Shown here piece after piece: positions 35,833-48,416 of a DNA stretch of 64,000 bases. This DNA comes from Sandaracinaceae bacterium. GTDB taxonomy: Bacteria; Myxococcota_A; Polyangia; Polyangiales; Houyiibacteriaceae. The notes below the pieces were generated by a model. It was not told where the DNA came from. It was given only the letters and a program-made list of their open reading frames with translations, and did no database searches. A program made the position numbers and the translations under genes. The DNA lies in the NCBI GenBank assembly GCA_016706685.1, contig JADJJE010000012.1, forward strand, positions 124,001-188,000. The letters are read 5' to 3'. Position 1 is the first letter of the stretch. Every line of letters begins with the position of its first letter.

Positions 35833-37329
35833 ATGGCCAGCCCGCTGTTCACGCGCAAACCCATCAAACGCATCCTCGACGAGATGGCCGGCGACAACCG
35901 GCTGCACCGCGTGCTCGGGCCCGTGTCGCTCTCCAGCCTCGGGGTGGGCGCCATCATCGGCACCGGCATCTTCGTGCTCACCGGCGTGGCCGCGCACGAC
36001 AAGGCCGGCCCGGCGCTCATGCTGTCGTACGCGTTCGCGGGCGTGGCCTGCATCTTCGCGGCGCTCTGTTACGCGGAGTTCGCGGCCATGGTGCCCGTGG
36101 CGGGCTCGGCCTACACCTATGCGTACGCCACCCTCGGCGAGCTGGCCGCGTGGATCATCGGCTGGGACTTGATCCTCGAGTACGCGGTCGCGTCCGCCAC
36201 CGTGGCGCACGGCTGGTCGCACTACTTCCAGAACCTCATCGGCATCTTCGGCATGCAGCTGCCCGAGGTCTTGAGAACGGGGCCCTTCGACTACGACCCC
36301 GACAGCGGTCAACTGGTGTCCACGGGTGCGTTCATCGACTTGCCCGCGGTGCTCGTGGCCGGCTTCGTGACCGTCATCTTGGTCAAGGGCATCAAGGAGA
36401 GCGTCACGTTCAACAACGCCATGGTCGCGGTGAAGCTCGCCATCGTGCTCTTCGTGATCCTCGTCGGCATGCAGCACATCAACACGGCCAACTGGGAACC
36501 GTTTGCGCCGTTCGGCTACGCAGGCATCTCCATCTTCGGCCACGTCTTCGGGCAGACCGGCAACGGCGGCGAGCCGCTCGGCATGATGGCGGGCTCGGCC
36601 ACCATCTTCTTCGCGTACATCGGGTTCGACTCGGTCTCCACACACGCCGAGGAAGCGAAGAACCCGCAGCGCGACGTGCCCATCGGCATCATCGTCTCGC
36701 TGGTGCTCTGCACGCTGCTCTACATCGCAGTGTCGGCGGTGATCACGGGCATGGTCCCGTACGACCAGATCGACATCAACGCGCCCATCCCCGCCGCGTT
36801 CGCGTCCATCGGCATGCCGTGGGCGCAGCTGCTCATCGCGGCCGGTGCGTTGGCGGGCATCACCTCCGTGCTGCTGGTGCTCATGCTCAGCCAGCCGCGC
36901 GTCATGCTGGCCATGGCCCGCGACGGCCTGGTGCCCAAGGAGTTCTTCTCGGCGGTCCACGAGAAGTTCCGGACGCCCTGGAAGTCGTCCATCCTCACCG
37001 GCGTGTTCGTGGCGCTGCTGGCCGGCTTCCTGCCGCTGCGCGTGCTGGCCGAGCTGGTCAACATCGGCACGCTGTTCGCGTTCGTGGTGGTGTGCATCGC
37101 GGTCTTGGTGCTGCGCAAGACGCACCCCGAGCTGCACCGCCCGTTCAAGTGCCCGTGGGTGCCCGTCGTGCCCATCATCGGCATCATCATGTGCCTCTTC
37201 CTGATGCTGTCGCTGCCGGCCGAGAACTGGCTGCGGCTGGTCATCTGGCTGGGCATCGGCTTCGTCCTCTACTTCGCGTACGGGGCCAAGCACAGCGTGC
37301 TGCGCAAGGAGCGGCAGCAGGCCGAGTAG
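35833..37329 (+). CDS. APC-superfamily cationic amino acid permease
   Basis: 498-residue transporter of the cationic amino acid transporter family (YfnA/CAT type, 2.A.3.3), predicted to import an amino acid with protons through the inner membrane. The first helix has the substrate motif SLGVGAIIGTGIFVLTG (about residues 36-52); about 12 helices follow. FFAYIGFDSVSTHAEEAKNP and VLMLSQPRVMLAMARDG are diagnostic of the family. Substrate specificity cannot be read from sequence. It diverges from the propeller gene with 91 bases between and is convergent with the thioredoxin gene, eight bases apart. Confidence 0.93.
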   Translation: MASPLFTRKPIKRILDEMAGDNRLHRVLGPVSLSSLGVGAIIGTGIFVLTGVAAHDKAGPALMLSYAFAGVACIFAALCYAEFAAMVPVAGSAYTYAYATLGELAAWIIGWDLILEYAVASATVAHGWSHYFQNLIGIFGMQLPEVLRTGPFDYDPDSGQLVSTGAFIDLPAVLVAGFVTVILVKGIKESVTFNNAMVAVKLAIVLFVILVGMQHINTANWEPFAPFGYAGISIFGHVFGQTGNGGEPLGMMAGSATIFFAYIGFDSVSTHAEEAKNPQRDVPIGIIVSLVLCTLLYIAVSAVITGMVPYDQIDINAPIPAAFASIGMPWAQLLIAAGALAGITSVLLVLMLSQPRVMLAMARDGLVPKEFFSAVHEKFRTPWKSSILTGVFVALLAGFLPLRVLAELVNIGTLFAFVVVCIAVLVLRKTHPELHRPFKCPWVPVVPIIGIIMCLFLMLSLPAENWLRLVIWLGIGFVLYFAYGAKHSVLRKERQQAE

Positions 37330-37336
37330 CCGCGCG

Positions 37337-37855
37337 TCAGCGCAGCAGCCAGAGGCGCGTGCGCAACCCCAGCGTGCTGGTGTAGCCCACCTCGCGGTGC
37401 TGGATGCGGCCGTCGGCGTCCACCCAGAACGTGGTGGGGAACGCGGCCACACCATAGGCGCGCGACAAGCGGCCCGCGGGGTCGCTCACGGTGGGCATCA
37501 CCAGATCGCGCTCGGCCATCCACGAAACGATCGCGTCGGGGGAGCCGGAGTTGACCGCCACCGTGAGCACTTGATGGTCGCGCGCCACGGCGGCGACGTT
37601 CGGGTCCACGTGCTCGCACACGCCGCACCAGGTGGCCCAGAAATAGACCACGGCAGGGCGCCCGCGCAGGGCCTCGAGGGACAGCAGCTGGTCCGGTGCG
37701 TGGATGGACCGCCCGATCACCGGCGGCGCCGTGCCTTCTGCGGCGCCCCGCAGCTGCCACGCGCGCACCCCCAGGAACACCACCAACAGCACCAGCACCT
37801 GCGGGCCCCACTCGCGGGCGATGCGACGAACTCGGGCTGTGAAGGCGGTGGTCAT
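37337..37855 (-). CDS. Membrane-anchored thioredoxin-fold protein (TlpA/DsbE-like)
   Basis: 172 residues: an N-terminal membrane anchor (WGPQVLVLLVVFLGVRAW, about 16-33) and a periplasmic thioredoxin domain with the redox motif WATWCGVCEHVDP at about residue 74. The cis-proline motif is FPTTFWVD near residue 140. These proteins keep disulfides reduced, for example in cytochrome c maturation, but no such genes are near. CGVC, rather than CGPC, is common in TlpA/ScsD-type proteins. It shares a divergent promoter with the topoisomerase-helicase gene. Confidence 0.9.
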   Translation of the reverse strand: MTTAFTARVRRIAREWGPQVLVLLVVFLGVRAWQLRGAAEGTAPPVIGRSIHAPDQLLSLEALRGRPAVVYFWATWCGVCEHVDPNVAAVARDHQVLTVAVNSGSPDAIVSWMAERDLVMPTVSDPAGRLSRAYGVAAFPTTFWVDADGRIQHREVGYTSTLGLRTRLWLLR

Positions 37856-37922
37856 GGCCGGTCGGCAATCCTTTGGTGCAGGGTGGTCGCGCTGGCCAGC
37901 CGAGCGCTACTGGCGCATCTGA

Positions 37923-37961
37923 TTGCTTGTTCAGTGGTGGAGTTGAGGGTAGAACAAGCAA
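37923..37961. promoter_or_regulatory. Perfect inverted repeat in the divergent promoter of topB-recQ
   Basis: Ten-base arms TTGCTTGTTC (37923-37932) and GAACAAGCAA (37952-37961) flank a 19-base spacer, 33 bases before the topoisomerase-helicase start. The left arm runs into GTTCAG, the core of the LexA-binding sequence known from Myxococcus xanthus, though other positions of that consensus do not fit. It is either an operator or a transcript hairpin; an operator is favoured by its position between divergent genes. Confidence 0.45.
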
Positions 37962-37994
37962 ACGTTGTCACACCCGGCCGATACACCCCGCAGC

Positions 37995-42323
<4,329 letters not shown>

Positions 42324-42492
42324 AGATCGCTTCGCTGCCGCACAGTTCGTCCGCCCGCGCGGTGTTTTCCACGGACTTCTGTGTTCCAGTTGTACAAGCC
42401 TTGCGCAATTGTGTTGGCGGTGGCATCTTCCGCCCACACGCGTCTTGTGCGTGTCGGTTGGCAAGCATCTTCGTATGCGCCGGAGGATCTCG

Positions 42493-44850
42493 ATGAAGCA
42501 GGTTTGGCTCCCTATCTCGTGTATCGCAGCGGTCATGGCGTTCGCCGCCCCGGCCGCCGCCGCGTGCGGCGACTTCCGGCTCGAAGTGGGCGAGGCGTGC
42601 GATGACGGGAACGTCACGCCGGGCGATGGCTGCTCCGCCATGTGCGCGGTCGAGAGCGGCTTCGTGTGCGAGGACGTCTTCTTCACGCTCGACGGGACGG
42701 GAGACCTGGGCGTCGGGGGCAACGGGCCGGCCACTTGGACGCTCGACGCGGACAACCGTGGCGTGATCGAGAACACGAACTCTCACGCTGCCGTCTACTC
42801 CACGATCCTCCCGCAGCAGGTGGGCGAAATCGTGTTCGATGTTCGTGTGGAGGAGAACGGCGGGGACAACGACTTCTGGGGCTGGACGCTCGGCTACGAT
42901 GTCGGTGAGCTCAACGCGACTGCCACGCCAGCGGGGACCGACTTCCTCTTCTTCGCCTGGAAGCAGCAGCAGCAGGACCGCGGCGCGGCCGATCGACAGA
43001 GCGGTCTCGGTCTGACTCGCGTGACCGGCCCGGGCGACGACGAAGACTACTGGCTGGGCTCGGGCGCCAACCTCTCGATGATCGCCGAGGCGGCAAGCTA
43101 TCCCGTGGTCGAGGCCCTCCCCGACAACGAAACCACCAACGGTTGGGTGGACCGCCGCTGGTACCGGGTGAACCTGATCGTGACAGGGACGCGTGTGCGC
43201 GTCTGGATCCGCGAGGGCAACTCGATGAACACGACGAACCCGGCTAACCGAGGGTTCGCGGCGATCGATCGCGTGGCAGACCTCGAGTTCGACGTCACGA
43301 CGCCGGTCCCCCCCGGCAACTTCGGCCTCTTTGCCTACTCCCAGCCCCAGGTGCGCTTCGACCTCGTCAGCCCGGAGTCCGACAGCATGTGCGCGCGGGA
43401 TTACGACGGCGATGGCGTGGTCGACTCGACCGACCTCGACACCGACCGTGACGGCGTGCTCGACCTAGTGGAGATGTCTGGGTTCACGGGTGACCCGGAC
43501 AACGACTCCGACCTCGACGGTATCTCGGACTGGCGCGACCCGAACAACGTGCCCGGGGGCTGCACGGCGTCCATGGGCGTGTGCACCAGCCTGCCCGCCG
43601 CGTTGGACGTGGACGGCGATGGCGTGCCGAACCACCTCGACCGCGACTCCGACGGTGACGGCCTGCCCGACACCCTCGAGACCGGGCTGACCGATGTGAC
43701 CGCGGATGGCGTGCCCGACGCGTGCGTGGCCGTCACCTCGGTGGGCGTGTGTGTGGCGGGGGGTCTCGCAGCTGGCACGCTCCCGCCGAACACCGATGGA
43801 CGTGGGGGCGCGAACTTCTTGGACCGCGACTCCGACGCGGACGGCATTCCGGACGCGCTCGAGGCGGGCCTGACCGACGCCAATTTCAACGGCGCGCCCG
43901 ATGCTTGCGCGAGCGTCACCACCTTCGGCCTCTGCGTGGCGGGTGGCTTGGTGGGCGCGGCGTCGCTGCCCAACACCGACATGAACGGCCGCCCCAACTA
44001 CGCGGACCGCGACAGCGATGGCGACGGCATCACGGACGCGCGCGAAGCGGGCCTGCTGGATGCGAACGGTGACGGCGTGCCCAACGCGTGCACGGCGGAC
44101 GTGGCCAGCGGTCTTTGCAACGCGGGCGGCTTGGCCGGCGCATTCCCCAGCACCGACAGCGACGGAATCGTGGACTACCTCGACGTCGACAGTGACGGCG
44201 ACGGCCTCACGGACACCATCGAGGCCTACGACACCGATGGGAACCAGGTCACGAACCGCCCGCCAGTGGGCACGGACACGGACAACGACGGCATCGACAA
44301 CGCGTTCGACCCGGACTGCGTCATGGCGGTCTGCGGGGGCACCCTGGGCGCGCCCGTGTTGGGCGTGCTCACGGCCGCGCAAGACGCGAATGGCGACGGC
44401 ACGCCGGACTGGCTGACTCTCTGCGGTGACGGCTACCGCACCGGCACGGAGCCGTGCGACGACGGCAACACCAACGGCGCGGACACCTGCACCAACGTGT
44501 GCTTGGTCACGCTGACCAACCCCTGCACCACCAGCCCGCAGTGCGACAGCGGCATCTGCAACACCACGTCCATGACGTGCGCGACGTGCTTCAACAACAG
44601 CCCGACGGGCACGGACACGGGCTGCAACGCCGCCCTCCCGGCCTGCATCACCACCGGTCTGAACAGCACGTGCGTGGAGTGCGACGTGACCGCTCAGTGC
44701 GGCGCCGAGGTCTGCAGCAGCAGCAACCTGTGCGAGGTGTGCATCGACAGCGGCGCCGGCACGGACACGGGCTGCAACGCCGGCACCCCTCACTGCATCG
44801 GGGCCAGCGGCGCGCGGCAGTGCGTGCCGTGCGGCGGCGCACTGCAATGA
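42493..44850 (+). CDS. Giant secreted repeat protein, N-terminal part (before the frameshift)
   Basis: First 785 residues of a surface or secreted protein. A signal peptide (MKQVWLPISCIAAVMAFAAP, cleaved near AAAC) leads to a myxobacterial Cys-rich repeat (GEACDDGNVTPGDGCSAMC), then a lectin- or laminin-like beta domain (about residues 60-295). An array of calcium-binding thrombospondin type 3 repeats follows (DYDGDGVVDSTDLDTDRDG onward, bases 43400-44340), then a second CDDGN repeat and Cys-rich units. GGAGG six bases before the ATG at 42493 fixes the start. The frame stops at 44850 because of a five-base deletion near 44831 relative to the next repeat copy; the rest continues in another frame from about 44851. 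Probably one gene of about 1740 residues. Confidence 0.85.
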   Translation: MKQVWLPISCIAAVMAFAAPAAAACGDFRLEVGEACDDGNVTPGDGCSAMCAVESGFVCEDVFFTLDGTGDLGVGGNGPATWTLDADNRGVIENTNSHAAVYSTILPQQVGEIVFDVRVEENGGDNDFWGWTLGYDVGELNATATPAGTDFLFFAWKQQQQDRGAADRQSGLGLTRVTGPGDDEDYWLGSGANLSMIAEAASYPVVEALPDNETTNGWVDRRWYRVNLIVTGTRVRVWIREGNSMNTTNPANRGFAAIDRVADLEFDVTTPVPPGNFGLFAYSQPQVRFDLVSPESDSMCARDYDGDGVVDSTDLDTDRDGVLDLVEMSGFTGDPDNDSDLDGISDWRDPNNVPGGCTASMGVCTSLPAALDVDGDGVPNHLDRDSDGDGLPDTLETGLTDVTADGVPDACVAVTSVGVCVAGGLAAGTLPPNTDGRGGANFLDRDSDADGIPDALEAGLTDANFNGAPDACASVTTFGLCVAGGLVGAASLPNTDMNGRPNYADRDSDGDGITDAREAGLLDANGDGVPNACTADVASGLCNAGGLAGAFPSTDSDGIVDYLDVDSDGDGLTDTIEAYDTDGNQVTNRPPVGTDTDNDGIDNAFDPDCVMAVCGGTLGAPVLGVLTAAQDANGDGTPDWLTLCGDGYRTGTEPCDDGNTNGADTCTNVCLVTLTNPCTTSPQCDSGICNTTSMTCATCFNNSPTGTDTGCNAALPACITTGLNSTCVECDVTAQCGAEVCSSSNLCEVCIDSGAGTDTGCNAGTPHCIGASGARQCVPCGGALQ

Positions 44851-46489
44851 CAGCGTGGCGTGCACCACGGACGCCTGCACCGCGAACGCGTGCGTGAACA
44901 CGCCGGTAACGGTGGGCAGCACGGGCATGTGCGCAGGTGGTCAGGTCTGCTCGGGCGCACCCACCAACATGTGCGTCACCTGCACGGACACGTCCGCCAT
45001 GGGAACGGACTCGGGCTGCATGGCGGGTGTTCCGCACTGCCGCACCTCGGGTACGAACGCGCCGCTCTGTGAGCCGTGCATCAACAGCGCGGCCGGCTCG
45101 GCCACGGACCTGGGCTGCAGCATGGCCACGCCCTACTGCGTGACCAGCATGGCGGGCGTCAGTTCTTGCGTGGCGTGCCTTACGGGCGCGGACTGCAGCG
45201 ACAACAACACCTGCACCACGGATGTGTGCACGGCGGGGGTGTGCTCGAACCCGACGGTCAGCGTGGGGACCAGCTGCACGGGCGGCGTCTGCAACGGCGT
45301 GCTTCCTGCGCTGTGCGAGGCGTGCATCGACAGCGGGTCGGGCACGGACACGGGCTGCAACGCGGCGAGCCCACACTGCATCGGGGCCAGCGGCGCGCGC
45401 CAGTGCGTGCCGTGCACCACGGCGGCGCACTGCAATGACAGCGTGGCGTGCACCACGGACGCCTGCACTGCGAACGCGTGTGTGAACACGGCGGTGGTGG
45501 TGGGCGGCACGGGCAGCTGCACCGGCGGCCAGGTGTGCTCGGGCGCGCCGACCAACATGTGCGTCACCTGCACGGACACGTCTGCCATGGGAACGGACTC
45601 GGGCTGCATGAACGCGGCGCCCCACTGCCGGACCACGGGCACGGGCTCTCCTGTGTGCGAGCCGTGCATCAACACCCTGCCGGGTTCGGCGGTGGACCTG
45701 GGCTGCATGATGGCCACGCCGTACTGCGTGACCGGCGGCAACGGGGCCAACTCGTGCGTGGCGTGCCTCACGGGCGCGGACTGCGGCGACAACAACACCT
45801 GCACCACCGACGTGTGCACGGCAGGGGTGTGCTCCAACCCGCCCGAGAGCGTGGGGACCTCGTGCTCGGGTGGGGTGTGCGACGGCGCAGCCAGTGCGCT
45901 GTGTGAGGCGTGCATCGACAGCGGGTCCGGCACGGACACCGGCTGCAATGCGGGGAGCCCGCACTGCATCGGCGTGAGCGGCTCGCGCGAGTGCGTGCCC
46001 TGCACCACCGCGGCGCACTGCGACGACAGCGTCGCGTGCACCGACGATGCATGCGTGTCGAACGCCTGCACCAACACGTCGGTCGCTGCCGGCGACATGG
46101 GCATGTGCGCCGGCAACGAGGTCTGCTCGGGCGCGCCCTCCGACGCGTGTGTGCCTTGCGCAGACACCGAGACCAACGGCACCGACGCCGGCTGCATGAA
46201 CGCTGCGCCGTTCTGCGACGTGAGCGTGGGCGGCAGCAACACCTGCGAGGTGTGCGTGGACGGCGGTGCGGGCATGGACCCCGGCTGCGGCAACGGGACC
46301 CCCAACTGCGTGGTGGGCAGCGGTGGCGCCAACGAGTGCGTCAGCTGCATCGCCGACGCGGAGTGCAGCGACGGCAACGAGTGCACCACCGACGTGTGCA
46401 CCACGGGCATGTGCACGAACCCGGCGCTGACCGAGTTCACGCCGTGCTCCACGGGCGTGTGCACGGCGGCTTCGGTCTGCAGCATGGTC
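44731..46489 (+). repeat. 588-bp tandem repeat inside the giant surface gene
   Basis: Three consecutive units: 44731-45313 (583 bases), 45314-45901 (588) and 45902-46489 (diverged). The period is exactly 588 bases (196 codons) between copies 2 and 3. Copy 1 is five bases short: after CCGTGC at about 44831 it lacks ACCAC, which copy 2 has. Each unit codes for Cys-rich modules of the CIDSG-TDTGCN type. Copies 1 and 2 are nearly identical over long stretches. Confidence 0.85.
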
Positions 46490-47713
46490 GCCGTGACCAT
46501 CGACGGGCCCATGGACGGCACCACCATCACCGACCCGATGCCCACCCTCACGGGCACCGGCACGCCGGGAACCACCGTCAACGTCAGCATCGGGGGCATC
46601 CCCGTGGGCACGGCGCTCGTGGACGCGAACGGCACGTGGAGCCTCCCGCTCGGCGCGCCGCTGGCCGATGGGCCGCACATGGCGACCGCGACCGTCACCG
46701 TGGGCCAGCTCATGGCGGAAGACACCACTGGCTTCATCGTGGACACCGGCACCGTGGTGGCCATCACCGAGCCGGCCGACGGCAGCACCATCCTCGACTC
46801 CACGCCGCTCATTCGCGGCACGGGCGAGCCTGGCGCCACGGTGGTGGTGAGCCTCGACGGGAACGAGCTCGGGACGGTCACCGTCGACATGGACGGCAAC
46901 TGGATGCTCACCGTGGTCACCCCGCTGATCAACGACACCTACACCATCGAGGCCGTGGCCACCGATGACGTGGGCAACATGGCGACCGCGACCTCCACGT
47001 TCGCCATCGCCTCCGACACCGACGTCGACATCACCGGGCCCGCCGACGGTGCGCTGATCACCGACGACACCCCGACCATCACGGGCACCTCGCTGCCGAA
47101 CGCGTCCATCGAGGTGAGCATCGAGATCGACGGCACCGACGTGGTCATCGGCACCGTCACCGCGAACGGCGATGGCGTCTGGACCATCGACGTGACCAAC
47201 CCGCTCGCGGACGGCCCCTACTTCGTGACGGCCACCGCGACCGACCTGGCTGGGAACATGGCTGCGGACACCTCGTCCTTCACGGTGGACACCGAGACGT
47301 TCGTCACCATCGAGACGGCGGACCCGACCACGGGCACCATCACTGGCACGGGCGAGCCCGGCGCCGAGGTGGTCGTGACCATCGACGGCTCACCGGTGGG
47401 CACCGTCATCGTTGGGCAGGACGGCACCTGGACCCTCGACACCGACGGCTTCGACGTGGGTGAGCACACCGTCACCGCCACGGCCACCGATCCGGCTGGC
47501 AACACCGCGACCGACACCGAGACCGTGACGGTCACCACGCCGGACGCGGGCCTCCCCGACGCCGGCACCCCCGACGGCGGCATGGCCTTCGGCGCTGGCG
47601 GCCTCTCGGGCGGCGCCCTCTGCGCCACCCACACCCCCGCCGGCAACAGCTGGCCCGCGGCCGCAGGCCTGCTGCTGGTCGGCCTGGCCCTCGCCATCCG
47701 CCGCCGTCGCTGA
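44855..47713 (+). CDS. Giant secreted repeat protein, C-terminal part (after the frameshift)
   Basis: Continuation of the same gene in the shifted frame, 952 residues from the first usable GTG. It begins inside a 196-residue Cys-rich tandem repeat (CTTDACTANACVN, CSGAPTNMCVTC, TGCNAASPHCIGASG), present about three times. Four Ig-like repeats follow, each opening near ITGPADGALITDDTPTITG and closing near ATATDLAGNMA (bases 46490-47550). The end is a sorting tail: a short Ala/Gly/Asp region, a Cys in GGALCATHTP, a hydrophobic helix (AAAGLLLVGLALAI) and RRRR, the pattern of MYXO-CTERM-like signals that anchor proteins through processing at the Cys. Likely a cell-surface adhesin or matrix protein. 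No independent ribosome binding site is evident at 44855. Confidence 0.8.
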   Translation: MACTTDACTANACVNTPVTVGSTGMCAGGQVCSGAPTNMCVTCTDTSAMGTDSGCMAGVPHCRTSGTNAPLCEPCINSAAGSATDLGCSMATPYCVTSMAGVSSCVACLTGADCSDNNTCTTDVCTAGVCSNPTVSVGTSCTGGVCNGVLPALCEACIDSGSGTDTGCNAASPHCIGASGARQCVPCTTAAHCNDSVACTTDACTANACVNTAVVVGGTGSCTGGQVCSGAPTNMCVTCTDTSAMGTDSGCMNAAPHCRTTGTGSPVCEPCINTLPGSAVDLGCMMATPYCVTGGNGANSCVACLTGADCGDNNTCTTDVCTAGVCSNPPESVGTSCSGGVCDGAASALCEACIDSGSGTDTGCNAGSPHCIGVSGSRECVPCTTAAHCDDSVACTDDACVSNACTNTSVAAGDMGMCAGNEVCSGAPSDACVPCADTETNGTDAGCMNAAPFCDVSVGGSNTCEVCVDGGAGMDPGCGNGTPNCVVGSGGANECVSCIADAECSDGNECTTDVCTTGMCTNPALTEFTPCSTGVCTAASVCSMVAVTIDGPMDGTTITDPMPTLTGTGTPGTTVNVSIGGIPVGTALVDANGTWSLPLGAPLADGPHMATATVTVGQLMAEDTTGFIVDTGTVVAITEPADGSTILDSTPLIRGTGEPGATVVVSLDGNELGTVTVDMDGNWMLTVVTPLINDTYTIEAVATDDVGNMATATSTFAIASDTDVDITGPADGALITDDTPTITGTSLPNASIEVSIEIDGTDVVIGTVTANGDGVWTIDVTNPLADGPYFVTATATDLAGNMAADTSSFTVDTETFVTIETADPTTGTITGTGEPGAEVVVTIDGSPVGTVIVGQDGTWTLDTDGFDVGEHTVTATATDPAGNTATDTETVTVTTPDAGLPDAGTPDGGMAFGAGGLSGGALCATHTPAGNSWPAAAGLLLVGLALAIRRRR

Positions 47714-47720
47714 ACCGAGC

Positions 47721-47746
47721 GCCCCTCGAGCACCCGCCCGAGGGGC
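47721..47746 (+). terminator. Hairpin after the giant surface gene
   Basis: Eight-base perfect stem GCCCCTCG (47721-47728) and CGAGGGGC (47739-47746) with a ten-base loop, starting seven bases after the stop at 47713. There is no U-run. Together with the next hairpin it likely ends transcription of the surface-protein gene. Confidence 0.5.
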
Positions 47747-47759
47747 AACCCACAACGCA

Positions 47760-47789
47760 CGAAGGCCGCCCTGATCCGGGCGGCCTTCG
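47760..47789. terminator. Strong bidirectional terminator hairpin
   Basis: Perfect 12-base stem CGAAGGCCGCCC (47760-47771) and GGGCGGCCTTCG (47778-47789) around the six-base loop TGATCC. It lies between the convergent ends of the surface-protein gene (47713) and the hypothetical gene (47871), so it can serve both strands. The GAAGGCC...GGCCTTC form is that of many intrinsic terminators in high-GC bacteria. Confidence 0.85.
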
Positions 47790-47870
47790 CCGTTCAGGCC
47801 GCGCGAAGTCCCGCTCAGAGTTCGGTCCGAAGTCCTCGCTCCTCACTGCGCGGGCGGGTGAATCGGTGCG

Positions 47871-48374
47871 CTACCGTGACAGCCACTTCGCGGCCGACTC
47901 GGCGGAGAGCTTGAAGTTCGGCTCCACCCGTGTCCGCACGCACTCTCCGTGGGCGTCGAACACGCTCAAGATCGCATGCGGGTCATCGTCGTCGGGCACG
48001 ATGTCCAGGTCCACCCGCACTCGCTCGCCCGACGGCGACACGGCGAACACGCTGCGATGCAACTGGGCGCGCAGCTGCTGCTCGTGGCGCATGCGCACCT
48101 CGTTCGCGCCCCTCACCAGCACCGCGAACGCGTGCGTGTCCAGCGGCTTGGGGTTCTTCTTGTCGCGCCCCATGGTCCAAGGCCCCACCAGCGCCGGCTC
48201 GGACTCCCCATCCCGCGTCATCTCGACCGCCCAGCCCTCATCATCCTCGTTCGTGATGATGCGAGCCGTCCACCCATCCCCCCGCCACAGCAAGGCGCCC
48301 TGCTCCAAGCGCGCAACCACTTCCATCGTTTCCGCAGCATCGCCGCGACCCAACTCGAGAGCCTCGTCAGACAT
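47871..48374 (-). CDS. Hypothetical cytoplasmic protein
   Basis: 167 residues, acidic, no signal peptide or membrane span. The sequence looks like an alpha/beta fold with LLWRGDGWTARIITNEDDEGWAVEMTR near residue 30 and LDIVPDDDDPHAILSVFDAHGE near 125. It has no recognisable catalytic motif or family. The start MSDEALELGRGD at 48374 gives a sensible length. It lies 42 bases after the prepilin peptidase gene on the same strand and may be co-transcribed with it. Confidence 0.7.
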   Translation of the reverse strand: MSDEALELGRGDAAETMEVVARLEQGALLWRGDGWTARIITNEDDEGWAVEMTRDGESEPALVGPWTMGRDKKNPKPLDTHAFAVLVRGANEVRMRHEQQLRAQLHRSVFAVSPSGERVRVDLDIVPDDDDPHAILSVFDAHGECVRTRVEPNFKLSAESAAKWLSR

Positions 48375-48416
48375 GCAGCTCCTCTACTGCTTGGCTGAAC
48401 GTCTGTCCAGGTGATG

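Noticed and set aside
34686..37455. A very long minus-strand open frame (continuing from 37455 through to 34015) opposite the permease and propeller genes
   Set aside because: Stop-free frames are common in high-GC DNA. Only its last 216 residues have a signal peptide and normal composition; the rest is His/Arg/Asp-rich antisense of well-identified genes.
44648..46938. Long minus-strand frames opposite the Cys-rich repeats
   Set aside because: They mirror the repeat DNA and lack stops because of composition; the plus-strand gene has a signal peptide, TSP3, Ig-like and sorting features.
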